Notes under the pieces: generated by a model | Told to the model about the DNA's origin: nothing | Database searches by the model: none | What the model saw: only the letters and a program-made list of their open reading frames with translations | Origin: CAVYWD01 sp963772225 | GTDB lineage: Bacteria; Myxococcota; Myxococcia; Myxococcales; UBA5297 | Reading direction: 5' to 3' | Length of the DNA stretch: 64,000 nt | Assembly (NCBI GenBank): GCA_963772225.1 | Contig: CAVYWD010000003.1 | Location: 434,001 to 498,000 of the forward strand | Part shown: positions 1 to 9,423 of the stretch, in pieces | Layout: each line of letters starts with the position of its first letter | Position numbering within the stretch: position 1 is the stretch's first letter | Made by a program: the position numbers and the translations under genes

Positions 1-1701
1 CAGGCCGGCGAGGCCGATGCGCCGCAGCGGCGATTTGCGCAGGACGGGCTCGAAGCGCTGGGCCTCGGGCATCCGGCCCACGCTCTCCACCAGCACCTGG
101 TCCACCAGCGGCAGCCGCTGCTCGATGGAGGCCGCCATGCTGGCGACGTCGTTGTCGCGCAGGAGCCGCTCGCCCAGGAAGAGCCGCTGCTCCATGACGC
201 TGATGGCCGAGAGCGGCCGGCGCCCTTGCACCTCGCGCGCGAGGCGCGCCCGCTGGGGCGCGGGCAGGCCGTCGATGAGGCTCTGCGCCGCCTCGGCACC
301 CAAGAGCTCCCGCTGGAAGTCGGGCAAGAACAGCGCGTAGGCGAGCTGGTAGAGCGAGAGAAGGTCGTCGCCGTTGCGGACCATCTCGGGCAGCTTGGCC
401 CACCGCGTCTGCGGAGCGACGCCGCCGCCCGCGAGCCACGCGGGCGGCGAGCGGGTCAGGCCCAGGGCCGCGAGCTTCGCTCCGGCGACCAGGGCCCCGC
501 GCGGCGCGAAGCTCAGCCGGTCGGACCACTGGCGCAGGAGCGGGAGGTCGCGGAAGGTCGTGTAGCCGCCAAAGAGCTCGTCGCCGCCGGTCCCCACCAG
601 CGCCACCGTGAAGCCGGCCTCCCGCACCGCGTGCGACATGTAATACGAGTTGAGGCCGTCGAAGGTGGGCTGGTCGAGGCTGTCCAGCGCCTTGTCGAGC
701 TGGCCGACGAACGACTGCTCGCTGAGCACGACCTCCTGGTGCTGCGTGCCGATGGCGTCGGCGATGCGCCGGGCGACGCGCCCCTCGCTGTACTCCTCCT
801 CCTCGAACGCGAGGGTGAAGGTGTGCACCGGCGTCTGGTTCGCCTTCTGCGCCAGGTTCGCGACCGCCGACGAATCGATGCCGCTGGAGAGGAACACGCC
901 CAGCTTCACGTCGCTGATGAGGTGCAGGCGCAGGGTCTCCTGCAGCACCTCCGCCAGGCGCGCCTCGTCCATCGGCTCGCCGCCGGGGGCCGGGACGGTC
1001 CAATAGTCGCGGGCGAGCTCCTGTCGGCCGGCGCCGTCGAAGACGCGCAGCTCGCCGGGCCAGAGCTGCTCCACGCCCTGCACGGCGGTGTTCGGCCCCA
1101 TGACGAAGCCGTTCCAGACGACCGATGCCGCGGCGCGGGGGTCGAGGCGAGGCGTGCCGAGCAAACCCGAGGCGAGCAGCGCCCGGATCTCGGAGGCGAA
1201 CGCCAGGGCCCACTCGCCGTGCGGGTCCGGATTCTGCGCCAGGAAGAGCGGCTTGATGCCGAGCGGATCGCGGGCGAGAAGCAGCTTGCGGCTCTTCGGG
1301 TCGAAGGACGCGAAGGCGAACATGCCGCGCAGCGTGGCCACCGCGTCCGGCCCTTGAGTGCTCACCGCCCGCACCAGCACCGCAGTGTCGCCGGTGGACT
1401 GGAACGTCTGCCCCTGGGCGACCATCCGGTCGCGCAGCGCCTGGAAGTTGTAGATCTCGCCGTTGAACACGATGGCGTGGCCGGTGACCGGGTCGATCAT
1501 CGGCTGCACGCCCGCGGGCGACAGGTCCAGAATGGCCAGGCGGCGGTGGGCGAGCATGGCGCCGAAGCCGCGCTCGTCGGGCGCGGACTCCCAGGTCTTC
1601 TCGGCGTCCGGCCCGCGGTGGGCCATGGCGTCGTTCATCTTCTGGAGGGCGGCGCGGTTCTTCTCAGAGCACCGACCGAGGATTCCCGATATTCCGCACA
1701 T
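1..1701 (-). CDS. asnB: Asparagine synthase (glutamine-hydrolysing), C-terminus beyond window edge
   Basis: Makes asparagine, or amidates a related carboxylate, using glutamine and ATP in the cytoplasm. The protein starts MCGISGILG, so removal of Met exposes the Cys nucleophile of a class II glutamine amidotransferase domain (about residues 1-200, with AHRGPD and FNGEIYN motifs). The synthetase domain follows, with the ATP-binding SSGIDSS loop and the GGDELFGGY motif. About 567 codons are visible and the frame runs off base 1, so the last part is missing. The gene follows a glycosyltransferase on the same strand. AsnB-like proteins are common in exopolysaccharide and O-antigen loci, where they may amidate sugars; that role here is inference. 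Start chosen because Cys2 is obligatory in the family. Confidence 0.93.
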   Translation of the reverse strand, partial: MCGISGILGRCSEKNRAALQKMNDAMAHRGPDAEKTWESAPDERGFGAMLAHRRLAILDLSPAGVQPMIDPVTGHAIVFNGEIYNFQALRDRMVAQGQTFQSTGDTAVLVRAVSTQGPDAVATLRGMFAFASFDPKSRKLLLARDPLGIKPLFLAQNPDPHGEWALAFASEIRALLASGLLGTPRLDPRAAASVVWNGFVMGPNTAVQGVEQLWPGELRVFDGAGRQELARDYWTVPAPGGEPMDEARLAEVLQETLRLHLISDVKLGVFLSSGIDSSAVANLAQKANQTPVHTFTLAFEEEEYSEGRVARRIADAIGTQHQEVVLSEQSFVGQLDKALDSLDQPTFDGLNSYYMSHAVREAGFTVALVGTGGDELFGGYTTFRDLPLLRQWSDRLSFAPRGALVAGAKLAALGLTRSPPAWLAGGGVAPQTRWAKLPEMVRNGDDLLSLYQLAYALFLPDFQRELLGAEAAQSLIDGLPAPQRARLAREVQGRRPLSAISVMEQRLFLGERLLRDNDVASMAASIEQRLPLVDQVLVESVGRMPEAQRFEPVLRKSPLRRIGLAGL

Positions 1702-3071
1702 GGCCGGAAAATGAACCACGAACGCCGGCGCAAGTCACGTTCGGGCCCGGATTCGCGGGGGCGCCGGGTGGGCGGGCCAAAAGGCGGCGGCGCGGCAGCG
1801 CCGTGACAGGGGCGCAATGGGGTCGCCGGCGCCTCCGCGGGCCTCACGCGCCGATTCTTCTGGAGAAACGCCTCGAGGTCCAGGGCCACCGCTCGCCAGG
1901 AGTAGCGAGCCTCGGCGAGCGCCCGCGCGGCCGAGCCGAGGCGGCGGCCGAGCTCCGGGTCATCCAGCACGCGCCCCACCGCGGCGGCGAATGGCGCGGG
2001 CTGGTCGGCGATGAGGAGGTCGCGCTCGCGCTCGGCCGCGATGCCCTCGGCGCCGAGCGCGGTGGAGACGATGGCCTTGCCCATGGCCATGGCCTCCAGG
2101 ATTTTCAGGCGCGTGCCTCCGCCGACGCGCAGCGGCGCGACGATGCAGGCCGCCTCGGCGAGGTGCGGCCTCAGGTCGTCCACCAGGCCCACCACCTCGA
2201 TGCGCGGGCCGCGGTAGGCGAGCACTTCGGGAGTGGGGCGCGGGCCGATCACCCGAAGGCGCGCGTTGGGATGGCTCGCCGCGAGGCGCGGCCAGATTTC
2301 CTTCAGGAAGAACAGCATCGCGTCCTGGTTCGGGTAATAGTCGAGCGTCCCGAAGAAGACGAGGGTGCGCCCGTCGGGCGGCGGATAGGTCGGCCGCGGC
2401 TGGAAGAAGTCGACGTCGGCCGCGTTGGGGATGACGGCGGCCCGCACTCCCGGGAAGAGAGAGCGCGCCCGCTCGAAATCGTTCTGCGACGTGAAGGTCA
2501 CGCCGTCCGCCGCCTTCCAGGCGTCCATCTCCTCGCGGCGAATCTTGCGCCAGTTCAACGCGTGGTGCAGTCGGCGCAGCCTCTCCTGGCTCATCTCCTT
2601 CGACTGGCGCGCCAGGTCGAACTCCACGTTGTGCTCGTCGAGGAGGACGCGCGGCGAGGACTTGCCGGGAGGCGCCTGGCGGAAGCGATGCTGCATGAGG
2701 TGGGGCGATTCCACGCTCACGGCGTCGTACCGCCGGCGCAAGAGCAGGTCGTCCAAGGCGCGCTGGAGCGCGGGGAGCCGGTACAGGCGGCGCTCGTAGC
2801 TCTTGCGCGAGGCGAGCGAGCGAAGCTGGAGCAGCCGCTTGACGGCGCCCCGGCTCTGCGGAAGTGGGAGCACCACCACCTCCTCGCAATACGCGCCGAT
2901 GGCGCGCTCCGCCTGGGCGCGGTCGAACTCGGGCCCGGCGATGGCCAGGCACGAAACCCGGTGGCGGCGGGAGAGCGCCGTCATCAGCCCCTCGACTCGG
3001 CGCTGGGCGCCGAACGTCGCCGGGCTGGGCGGCCAAGGCGAGACGAAGAGCAGGTCGAGGCGTTTGTCCAT
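1635..3071 (-). CDS. GT4-type glycosyltransferase, probably really ending at 1844
   Basis: Transfers a sugar from a nucleotide-sugar donor, probably in surface polysaccharide assembly. The start is at MDKRLDLLFVSPWPP, a typical GT-B N-terminus with an AQRR segment after the first strand. The C-terminal half has the donor-site signature GGGTRLKILEAMAMGKAIVS followed by TALGAEGI. The catalytic part is about 400 residues. The open frame then continues for about 78 proline/arginine-rich residues and overlaps the start of asnB by 67 bases. At 1852-1858 the coding strand reads AAGAATCGG. Removing one A gives FLQKIGA and a stop at 1846-1844, which removes both the odd tail and the overlap. I regard the tail as a frameshift artefact. 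Likely an operon with asnB. Confidence 0.85.
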   Translation of the reverse strand: MDKRLDLLFVSPWPPSPATFGAQRRVEGLMTALSRRHRVSCLAIAGPEFDRAQAERAIGAYCEEVVVLPLPQSRGAVKRLLQLRSLASRKSYERRLYRLPALQRALDDLLLRRRYDAVSVESPHLMQHRFRQAPPGKSSPRVLLDEHNVEFDLARQSKEMSQERLRRLHHALNWRKIRREEMDAWKAADGVTFTSQNDFERARSLFPGVRAAVIPNAADVDFFQPRPTYPPPDGRTLVFFGTLDYYPNQDAMLFFLKEIWPRLAASHPNARLRVIGPRPTPEVLAYRGPRIEVVGLVDDLRPHLAEAACIVAPLRVGGGTRLKILEAMAMGKAIVSTALGAEGIAAERERDLLIADQPAPFAAAVGRVLDDPELGRRLGSAARALAEARYSWRAVALDLEAFLQKNRRVRPAEAPATPLRPCHGAAAPPPFGPPTRRPRESGPERDLRRRSWFIFRPCAEYRESSVGALRRTAPPSRR

Positions 3072-3397
3072 GAGCTGAACCCCTGGGATTCGAACCGCGC
3101 CGCGCCCGGCAAGACCGTGCGCCAGGGCGGGTGAGTCTATTCGCACTTCCGGCACCGAACAAAAAATCCCTAGGACTTCGCGCCGAGTGCGATGAACATC
3201 CGAACCTCGGCGCTGCACTCTGGTCGTGCTGGGCGCGCCTTGGCGCGTCGCTGCCTGTCGCCAGCGCCCGGTGGCTCGCAAACCCTTCCCATGTGAGTGA
3301 TCGCCCAGTCGGGGTGAGGGAGTAGAGGACCTTGAACACGTACACGGCAGCCCGCTGTGATAGCGCTGTTTCTCGGTGGATCCGCCGGGAGGTGGTC

Positions 3398-5632
3398 ATG
3401 TTTCGAATCGTTCTCTGCGCCGCCGCCTTCGCCTTTGCCGCGTGCAGCGGAGTGGCTACCTCCGCGGGCGATTGCGCGAGCGGCCTGACCTGCGTCGCCT
3501 CGACGGTTACCGAGAGCGATGGAGGCGACGCCTCGAGCGCCCCTGCGCACGACGCCGGCTCCGCCGCGGGGGTCGATGCCGGGTCCTCCGCCGGGCGGGA
3601 CGCGGCGGTGAGCGCCGCGGTGAGCGTCGCGGTCGACCCGTCCCTCGTGTCGGTCGCGCCCAGCGGGCGGGTCAACCTTTTGGCGCAGGTGACCGGCTCC
3701 GCCAACACGTCGGTCACGTGGTCGCTCCTTTCCCCAGGCTCGCCGACGGCGGGCACCATCGACAGCAGCGGTGTCTACACGGCGCCGAGCGCGACGGGCA
3801 CCTTCAACGTCGTCGCCACCAGCGTCGCCGACACCTCCAAGACCGGCGTCGCCACGGTCAACGTGGTGACCCCGAGCAGCACCGACACGACCGGGCTGAT
3901 CTCCGACGACCGGCGCACGACGTGGAACCCCGGCTTGAACGCGGTGGGCGGAATTCCGAATCGCACGACGGCCTGCGCGAGCCTCAGCCCCAGCGGCGGC
4001 GACGACACGTCGGCCGTCCAAAAGGCGATCAACGCGTGTGCGTCAGGGCAGGTGGTGCAGCTCGCCGCGGGCACCTACAACCTGAGCACGGCGGGGACGG
4101 CGGTGACCCTCAAGTCGAACGTCACCGTGCGCGGGGCCGTCGACGCGACCGGTCGGCCCAGCACGAAGTTCGTCATGCCCAACACCAAGAGCGGCGGCGC
4201 CTTCTCCTTCGGCGCCGGCGGGCCGGATCAGGGTTTCTTGCGCCAGGCAGTGAGCCTCACCGCCGACGGGGTAAAGGGGGCGAACTCGGTCACCGTCGCG
4301 AGCAACCCGGGCTACGTGGTGGGCGAGGTCGTCACCGTCGACCAGCTCTACGACCCGTCGCTCGTCTGGCTGAACCCCGACCACTTCAACGACCCGATGT
4401 TCACGAACAACGCCTCCGGCACGGAGGACAATCGAATGATGTTCTGCCGGACCAACCGAATGATGGGTCAGGCGGTGGAGATTCAATCGATATCCGGCTC
4501 GGGCCCTTTCACCCTCACCTTCACCACGCCGCTTCACACGACCTTCTCGACCACCCAGACCGCTCAGGTGGTCCGCCATTCGAGCGACAGCAATCGCGAC
4601 GTCATCGTCACCGCCCCGGTCAAGTACGCCGGCCTGGAGAACGTGGCCATCGAAGGCGGGGGGAGCAACGGCGCCGTGACCATGACCGGGACCGAATACT
4701 GCTGGCTCAAGAACATCGAGGTGTCCCGGTGGCACGACCCGGGGATCACGTTCACCCGCACGGTTCGCTGCGTCCTGCGGGACTCCTACATCCATCAGAC
4801 GCAGGAGCCCAGCCCCGGCAGCGGCGGATACGCCTTGGACATCAATTGGGAATCCGCCGACAATCTCGTGGAAAACAACATCGTCTGGGCGGCCAACAAA
4901 GTCATCGTCATGCGCGCCTCCGGGGGCGGCAACGTCATCGGCTACAATTATTTCGAGGATGGCTTCGGCGCGAGCTATCTCACCATTCCCGAAACCGGCG
5001 TGAACGCCTCTCACTTCGCCGGGTCGCGCATGGAGCTCATCGAAGGCAATCAGTCCTGGAACCTGGGGGGCGACGGCGTGTGGGGCAATGCGCTGTGGAT
5101 CACCTTCTTTCGCAACAACGCGACCGGTTTGCGCAGAAACGTCAACGGCACGCCCTATACGGACAATGCCGGCGTCCTTCACTCCAACAACAACTTCCAG
5201 AACGACTCGGGCGGCCGGGCGATGGTGAACATCGCCGCCACGCACGACTATTACAACTTCGTCGGCAACGTCCTCGGATACTCGGGCATGCCGGCTCCTA
5301 CGAAGGCGTGGAGCTACGAATACCACGGCCTCTCCTCGCAGTTCCCGACCGTCTGGGTCATCGGCACCACGACGAGCGACGTGCAAGCCACCCAGGCTCA
5401 GAGCGACGCCACCTACGCGCGAATCCTGCGGCACGGCAATTACGACTACGCCGTCAACAACGCCACCGTCTGGGACGCGACCATCGCCCGGCACGACCTG
5501 CCGCCCTCGCTGTACCTGACCACGGCGCCGACTTTCTTCGGCTCGAATGCCTGGCCCTGGGTCACGCCGGAAGGGACGACGCCGCTCGCGACGCTTCCCG
5601 CCCGAGCGCGCTTCGACAGCATGTCGCACTGA
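3398..5632 (+). CDS. Secreted lipoprotein: Ig-like domain plus right-handed beta-helix
   Basis: Predicted outer-membrane or surface lipoprotein of about 744 residues. Met at 3398 follows a good ribosome site (GGGAGGTGG) and begins a signal peptide with lipobox FAAC and Cys at about residue 15. An Ala/Asp/Ser-rich linker leads into a bacterial Ig-like domain (about 85-170: WSLLSPGSPTAGTIDSSG, then GTFNVVATS). A long pectate-lyase-type beta-helix follows. Its start is marked by DDTSAVQKAINACASG, a pattern of PL/GH28-like folds, and it contains many N-rich turns such as NNIVWAANKV. Polysaccharide binding or cleavage is likely but no catalytic site was identified. It has a paralogue immediately downstream, at about 6.0-8.0 kb, lacking the Ig-like domain. 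Confidence 0.85.
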   Translation: MFRIVLCAAAFAFAACSGVATSAGDCASGLTCVASTVTESDGGDASSAPAHDAGSAAGVDAGSSAGRDAAVSAAVSVAVDPSLVSVAPSGRVNLLAQVTGSANTSVTWSLLSPGSPTAGTIDSSGVYTAPSATGTFNVVATSVADTSKTGVATVNVVTPSSTDTTGLISDDRRTTWNPGLNAVGGIPNRTTACASLSPSGGDDTSAVQKAINACASGQVVQLAAGTYNLSTAGTAVTLKSNVTVRGAVDATGRPSTKFVMPNTKSGGAFSFGAGGPDQGFLRQAVSLTADGVKGANSVTVASNPGYVVGEVVTVDQLYDPSLVWLNPDHFNDPMFTNNASGTEDNRMMFCRTNRMMGQAVEIQSISGSGPFTLTFTTPLHTTFSTTQTAQVVRHSSDSNRDVIVTAPVKYAGLENVAIEGGGSNGAVTMTGTEYCWLKNIEVSRWHDPGITFTRTVRCVLRDSYIHQTQEPSPGSGGYALDINWESADNLVENNIVWAANKVIVMRASGGGNVIGYNYFEDGFGASYLTIPETGVNASHFAGSRMELIEGNQSWNLGGDGVWGNALWITFFRNNATGLRRNVNGTPYTDNAGVLHSNNNFQNDSGGRAMVNIAATHDYYNFVGNVLGYSGMPAPTKAWSYEYHGLSSQFPTVWVIGTTTSDVQATQAQSDATYARILRHGNYDYAVNNATVWDATIARHDLPPSLYLTTAPTFFGSNAWPWVTPEGTTPLATLPARARFDSMSH

Positions 5633-6024
5633 CGGCGTTCGGCGGCCGGGCTTTCTCATGGAATTTCTAACGAGGTTGCGCCTCAGACCGACGAGGCATG
5701 TCGAGACGGTTGCGGCGCAGCCTCGCGTCGATACTTGATAGTCAATGGTTGATAGTTCTCGGCGCAAATCCGGCTCGGCAAAACTTGACTCAAGTGCATC
5801 ACGTTCGCGCCCTCAAGGCCTCTAGCGGCCGGGCGAGCTCAATCCGCGTCATTTGACCGAGAGCGCTTGGTGCGGCGAACCGCGCGCCGCGGGGCCGGCG
5901 CCGTGGGGTGGCCGGCGTTGACACCGCGCGCGGGGAGTGCTTCATGTCGACGCCGTAGGCCAAGCCCCTTCGCCGGGCGCGCGGCTGGCGCGGGCCCCAA
6001 GGCGGTCTTGGACGGAGAAACGCG
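5633..6024. other. Intergenic region with possible promoter for the second beta-helix gene
   Basis: Gap of 392 bases between the two paralogues. An 8-base direct repeat TTGATAGT occurs at 5735-5742 and 5749-5756. A TTGACA at 5918-5923 is followed after 17 bases by a poor -10 match (TTCATG). I see no gene here. Confidence 0.3.
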
Positions 6025-7965
6025 ATGTATTCCGCCTTTCGCGCCCGTTCCCCCGCCTTCTTCCTGCCCGTCTCGGTGTTGGCCGCGCTCGCCTGCAGCG
6101 TGAATGGCGCGCGAGGCCAGTCCGCCGCCGTTCCCGCGGTTTCCGCCGCGAGCGTCCCGCGGTTCGGCGACAGGCTTTCCGACGCGCATCCCCGCAGAGC
6201 GCCGCCGACCATCGACACGACCGGCCTCATCGCTCCCGAGCGCCGGACGCTCTGGCACCCAGGCCTCGGCGCCGTCGGCGGCATTCCGGAGCGGACCGCC
6301 GTCTGCGCGACGGTGGCGCCGAGCGGAGAGGATGACACCGAGGCGCTCCAGTGGGCCATCGATGCCTGCCCCGAAGAGAAAGTCGTGCAGCTCGCCGCCG
6401 GGGTCTTCAAGCTCACGAAGGCCTATCTCCCCTTGAAGATGAAGTCCCGCATCACGGTCCGCGGGGCCGTCGACGAGCGCGGCAGGCCGAGCACGCGCTT
6501 CGTGCTCCCGAACTCGCGGGACGGGGGCGCCTTCGTCTTCGGAGAGGGCGGCCCGGACCAGGGGTTCTTGCGCCAGCCGGTCGACCTCTTGGCCGATGCC
6601 CCCAAGGAGTCCAACAGCGTCCTGCTGGCGCGCGACCCGGGCTACGTCCCCGGAGAGATCGTCACGATCGACCAGAAGTTCGACCCCGCGCTCATTTGGC
6701 TGAACCCGATTCATTTCAACGGCCCGCCCACCGCCGCCCACCCCAACGGGACCGAGGCCAATCGGTTCATGTTCTGTCGGGAAAATCGAATGATCGGCCA
6801 GTCCCTGGAGATTCAATCGGTCACGGGGGCGGGGCCCTTCAAGGTCACGTTCACGACGCCGCTGCACACGAGCTATCTCGCGGCGAATGCGGCGCAGGTC
6901 GTCCGCCACTCCCGTTACAAGGACGTCGACAACATCATCACCTCGCCGGTGAAGTTTGCAGGCCTGGAGAACGTCGCCATCGAAGGCGGGCATTACAACG
7001 GAGCGGTGAACCTCACGGGCGTGGCCTATTGCTGGCTCAAGAACGTCGAGGTGTCGCGGTGGCTCACGCCCGGCATCACGTTCTGCCGCACCGTGCTCAG
7101 CGTCCTGCGCGACTCCTATGTCCACCAGGCCCAGGACCCGAACCCCGGCAGCGGCGGGTATGCGCTGGACATCAATTGGCACTCCGCCGACAACCTGATC
7201 GAGAACAACATCGTCTGGGCGGCGAACAAGGTCATCGTGATGCGTGCGAGCGGCGGGGGCAACGTCGTCGGATACAACTATTTCGAGGACGGTTTCGGCT
7301 CTTTCTATCTGACCATCCCCGAGGCGGGCGCCAACGCGTCTCACTTCGCGGGCTCGCACATGGAGCTGTTCGAGGGCAACCAGTCCTGGAACCTGATGGG
7401 CGAAGCGGTCTGGGGCAACAGCCTTTGGATCACCTTCTTCCGGAACAACGCCACGAGCCTGCGCAGAAACTTTCAGGGAACGCCGTACAAAGACGGGAGC
7501 GATGTTTCGCACGTCGACAACGATTTTCAGAAGGATGCCGGCGGGCGCTCCATGGTCGTCCTCGCCGCCACGCACGACTATTACAATTTCGTCGGCAACG
7601 TCCTGGGCTACCCCGACATGCCGCCCCCGAGCCGCCCGTGGATCTACGAGCACCGCGGCCTCACGCCCAGGTTCCCGGCGGTCTGGAACCTCGGCACAAC
7701 CTCCGACGACGTGCGGGCTTCGCAGGTGCAGAGCGATGCCACGGTGTACCGCACGCTGCGCCATGGAAACTTCGACTTCGCGGTGCGCAACACCATCGTA
7801 TGGGACCCGACCGTTCGCCGGCGGGACCTGCCGCCCTCCTTGTACCTGAGCGCGCGGCCGCCGTTCTTCGAGGCGAATCCGTGGCCATGGGTCGTCCCGG
7901 AGGGCGAGTCGCGAAAGCTCGAGACCCTTCCCGCGCGAGCGCGCTTCGACGCGCTCCAGCGCTGA
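6025..7965 (+). CDS. Secreted beta-helix lipoprotein, paralogue of the upstream gene
   Basis: About 646 residues. The N-terminus is a signal peptide ending in lipobox ALAC (Cys near residue 30). The Ig-like domain of the upstream paralogue is absent and a short Ala/Pro spacer leads straight to IDTTGLIAPERRT, the point where the two proteins become co-linear. From there the proteins match nearly throughout: GGPDQGFLRQ, LIWLNP, AIEGG, YCWLKNVEVSRW, NNIVWAANKVIVMRASGGGN and the C-terminal PARARFD. This is a tandem duplication that has diverged. It fits a pectate-lyase-type beta-helix acting outside the cell on a polysaccharide; the substrate is unknown. Confidence 0.85.
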   Translation: MYSAFRARSPAFFLPVSVLAALACSVNGARGQSAAVPAVSAASVPRFGDRLSDAHPRRAPPTIDTTGLIAPERRTLWHPGLGAVGGIPERTAVCATVAPSGEDDTEALQWAIDACPEEKVVQLAAGVFKLTKAYLPLKMKSRITVRGAVDERGRPSTRFVLPNSRDGGAFVFGEGGPDQGFLRQPVDLLADAPKESNSVLLARDPGYVPGEIVTIDQKFDPALIWLNPIHFNGPPTAAHPNGTEANRFMFCRENRMIGQSLEIQSVTGAGPFKVTFTTPLHTSYLAANAAQVVRHSRYKDVDNIITSPVKFAGLENVAIEGGHYNGAVNLTGVAYCWLKNVEVSRWLTPGITFCRTVLSVLRDSYVHQAQDPNPGSGGYALDINWHSADNLIENNIVWAANKVIVMRASGGGNVVGYNYFEDGFGSFYLTIPEAGANASHFAGSHMELFEGNQSWNLMGEAVWGNSLWITFFRNNATSLRRNFQGTPYKDGSDVSHVDNDFQKDAGGRSMVVLAATHDYYNFVGNVLGYPDMPPPSRPWIYEHRGLTPRFPAVWNLGTTSDDVRASQVQSDATVYRTLRHGNFDFAVRNTIVWDPTVRRRDLPPSLYLSARPPFFEANPWPWVVPEGESRKLETLPARARFDALQR

Positions 7966-8163
7966 CGCGCGCCCGTCGCCGGTACGGTCTTCGGCTCTGG
8001 GCGTCCCGCCGCCTCCGCTCGGCCTGCCCAGGGCGCTCGAACCCCCACCCCCCCTTGCGTGGCACAGGGTCTTGCCCGTAGGATTCCTTCACGTGGGATG
8101 CGCGCCTCAAGGGTCGAGCGAAACAGCGCAGTCCAGCCTGTACCTCACCTTGAGACGCGCCGA

Positions 8164-9309
8164 ATGTCGAGCAAGACGAACAAAGCCGATTCGCCGTACA
8201 TCCCGTCGCTCGACGGTTTACGCGCCATTTCCATCCTCATCGTCTTCTTCAGCCATGCGGGGCTGAGCGGAATCATTCCCGGCACCTTCGGCGTGACGGT
8301 CTTCTTCTTTCTGAGCGGCTTTCTCATCACCACCCTCTTGCGCCAGGAGTGGGCGAAGACGGGTCGGATCAGCCTCGGGCAGTTCTACCTGCGCCGCGTG
8401 CTCCGTATCTTTCCGCCGCTGTACCTCTCCATCATCGCGGCGTCCGCGGTCTGCCTCGCCGGCTTGGTGCCGGCCGTCCTGACGTGGAAGGCGTTCTTCG
8501 CGCAAGGGCTTTTCCTCGCGAACTATTTCGAAATCTTCGCGAATGCCTTCGGCATGCCGCCGAGCATGGTCGTCCTCTGGTCGCTCGCCGTCGAGGAGCA
8601 CTTCTACGCCTTCTTTCCGCTCCTCTACATCGGCTTGCGCAAGGCGAATGCCGCCCCGGCGCGCCAGGCGCAGATCCTGGTCGCACTGTGCGCCGCCGTG
8701 CTGGTGTGGCGCGTCGTCCTCGTCCATGTTCTGGGGGTCGGCACCGTCGACGGTTCGCAGGGCTGGCATCGCATGGCGCAGGCCACGGACACGCGCCTCG
8801 ACGGAATTCTCGCGGGCTGCATCCTCGCCATCTACGGCAATCCGCACTTGGACGGCACGCGGATAAAGGAGGCGGTCTGGAAGTACGCGCTCTTGCCGCT
8901 GGGCCTGGCGACGCTCCTGTTCTGTTTCGTCTACCGGAGCGAGGACTTCCGCGAGACCTACCGGTATTCCTTCCAGGCCTTGGCGCTCGCCCCGGTGTTC
9001 GTGGTGGCCGTGCGCTATCCGACCTGGTGGCTCATCCGCCCGCTCAACTGGGCGTGGATGCGGCGGCTCGGCGTTCTCTCGTACTCGTTCTACCTGCTCC
9101 ACAACGTCGTCGTCGGCGTCGTCGACGCACTGGTGCCCGCGCCGATGGTCGCGCGAATGGTCCTTTCCTTTGCTCTGTCGTACGGCGCGTCGGCCTTGGC
9201 CTTCCGAGTCGTCGAGAAGCCGTGCGCCGAGCTTCGCAAGCGCCTGTCGGCGCGCTCTCAGGCGAAGCCGCCCGCAGTTATCGCCGGGACGCCCGCGAGC
9301 CCCGCCTAA
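8164..9309 (+). CDS. Acyltransferase family 3 (OafA/ExoZ-like) membrane protein
   Basis: Integral membrane O-acyltransferase, likely moving acetyl or another short acyl group onto a surface sugar. The family signature is at the start: SLDGLRAISILIVFFSHAG, with the conserved Arg in LDGLRA and the conserved His in FFSH. The motif VVLWSLAVEEHFYAFFPLLY is also typical. About ten hydrophobic segments follow over 382 residues, ending in a basic tail. The start at 8164 (MSSKTNK) places the signature near the N-terminus as in homologues; in-frame alternatives exist upstream at 8059 and 8098. Its position next to the beta-helix lipoproteins and the acylation cassette supports surface polysaccharide modification. 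Confidence 0.88.
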   Translation: MSSKTNKADSPYIPSLDGLRAISILIVFFSHAGLSGIIPGTFGVTVFFFLSGFLITTLLRQEWAKTGRISLGQFYLRRVLRIFPPLYLSIIAASAVCLAGLVPAVLTWKAFFAQGLFLANYFEIFANAFGMPPSMVVLWSLAVEEHFYAFFPLLYIGLRKANAAPARQAQILVALCAAVLVWRVVLVHVLGVGTVDGSQGWHRMAQATDTRLDGILAGCILAIYGNPHLDGTRIKEAVWKYALLPLGLATLLFCFVYRSEDFRETYRYSFQALALAPVFVVAVRYPTWWLIRPLNWAWMRRLGVLSYSFYLLHNVVVGVVDALVPAPMVARMVLSFALSYGASALAFRVVEKPCAELRKRLSARSQAKPPAVIAGTPASPA

Positions 9310-9423
9310 TCGGTAAGGCGCCCCGCGGTCGCCGCGTTGAGAACCAATAGGCGCTGGACGAAGCCGCCCGCGGCGGCGGCCGGGACGTAGGCGGATCTGG
9401 GGCGTTGACGTAGGTATATTGAT

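Noticed and set aside
226..1806. Long plus-strand open frame opposite asnB, rich in Arg/Glu/Val
   Set aside because: A shadow of the minus-strand asnB gene in high-GC DNA, with no domains and low-complexity composition.
3075..3130. Possible tRNA T-arm (GGGATTCGAACC on the plus strand)
   Set aside because: The flanking bases do not pair into a T stem and no acceptor or anticodon arms are found. It is the upstream region of the glycosyltransferase gene.
4043..5767. Long minus-strand frame opposite the first beta-helix lipoprotein
   Set aside because: No motifs; it mirrors the wobble pattern of the real gene.
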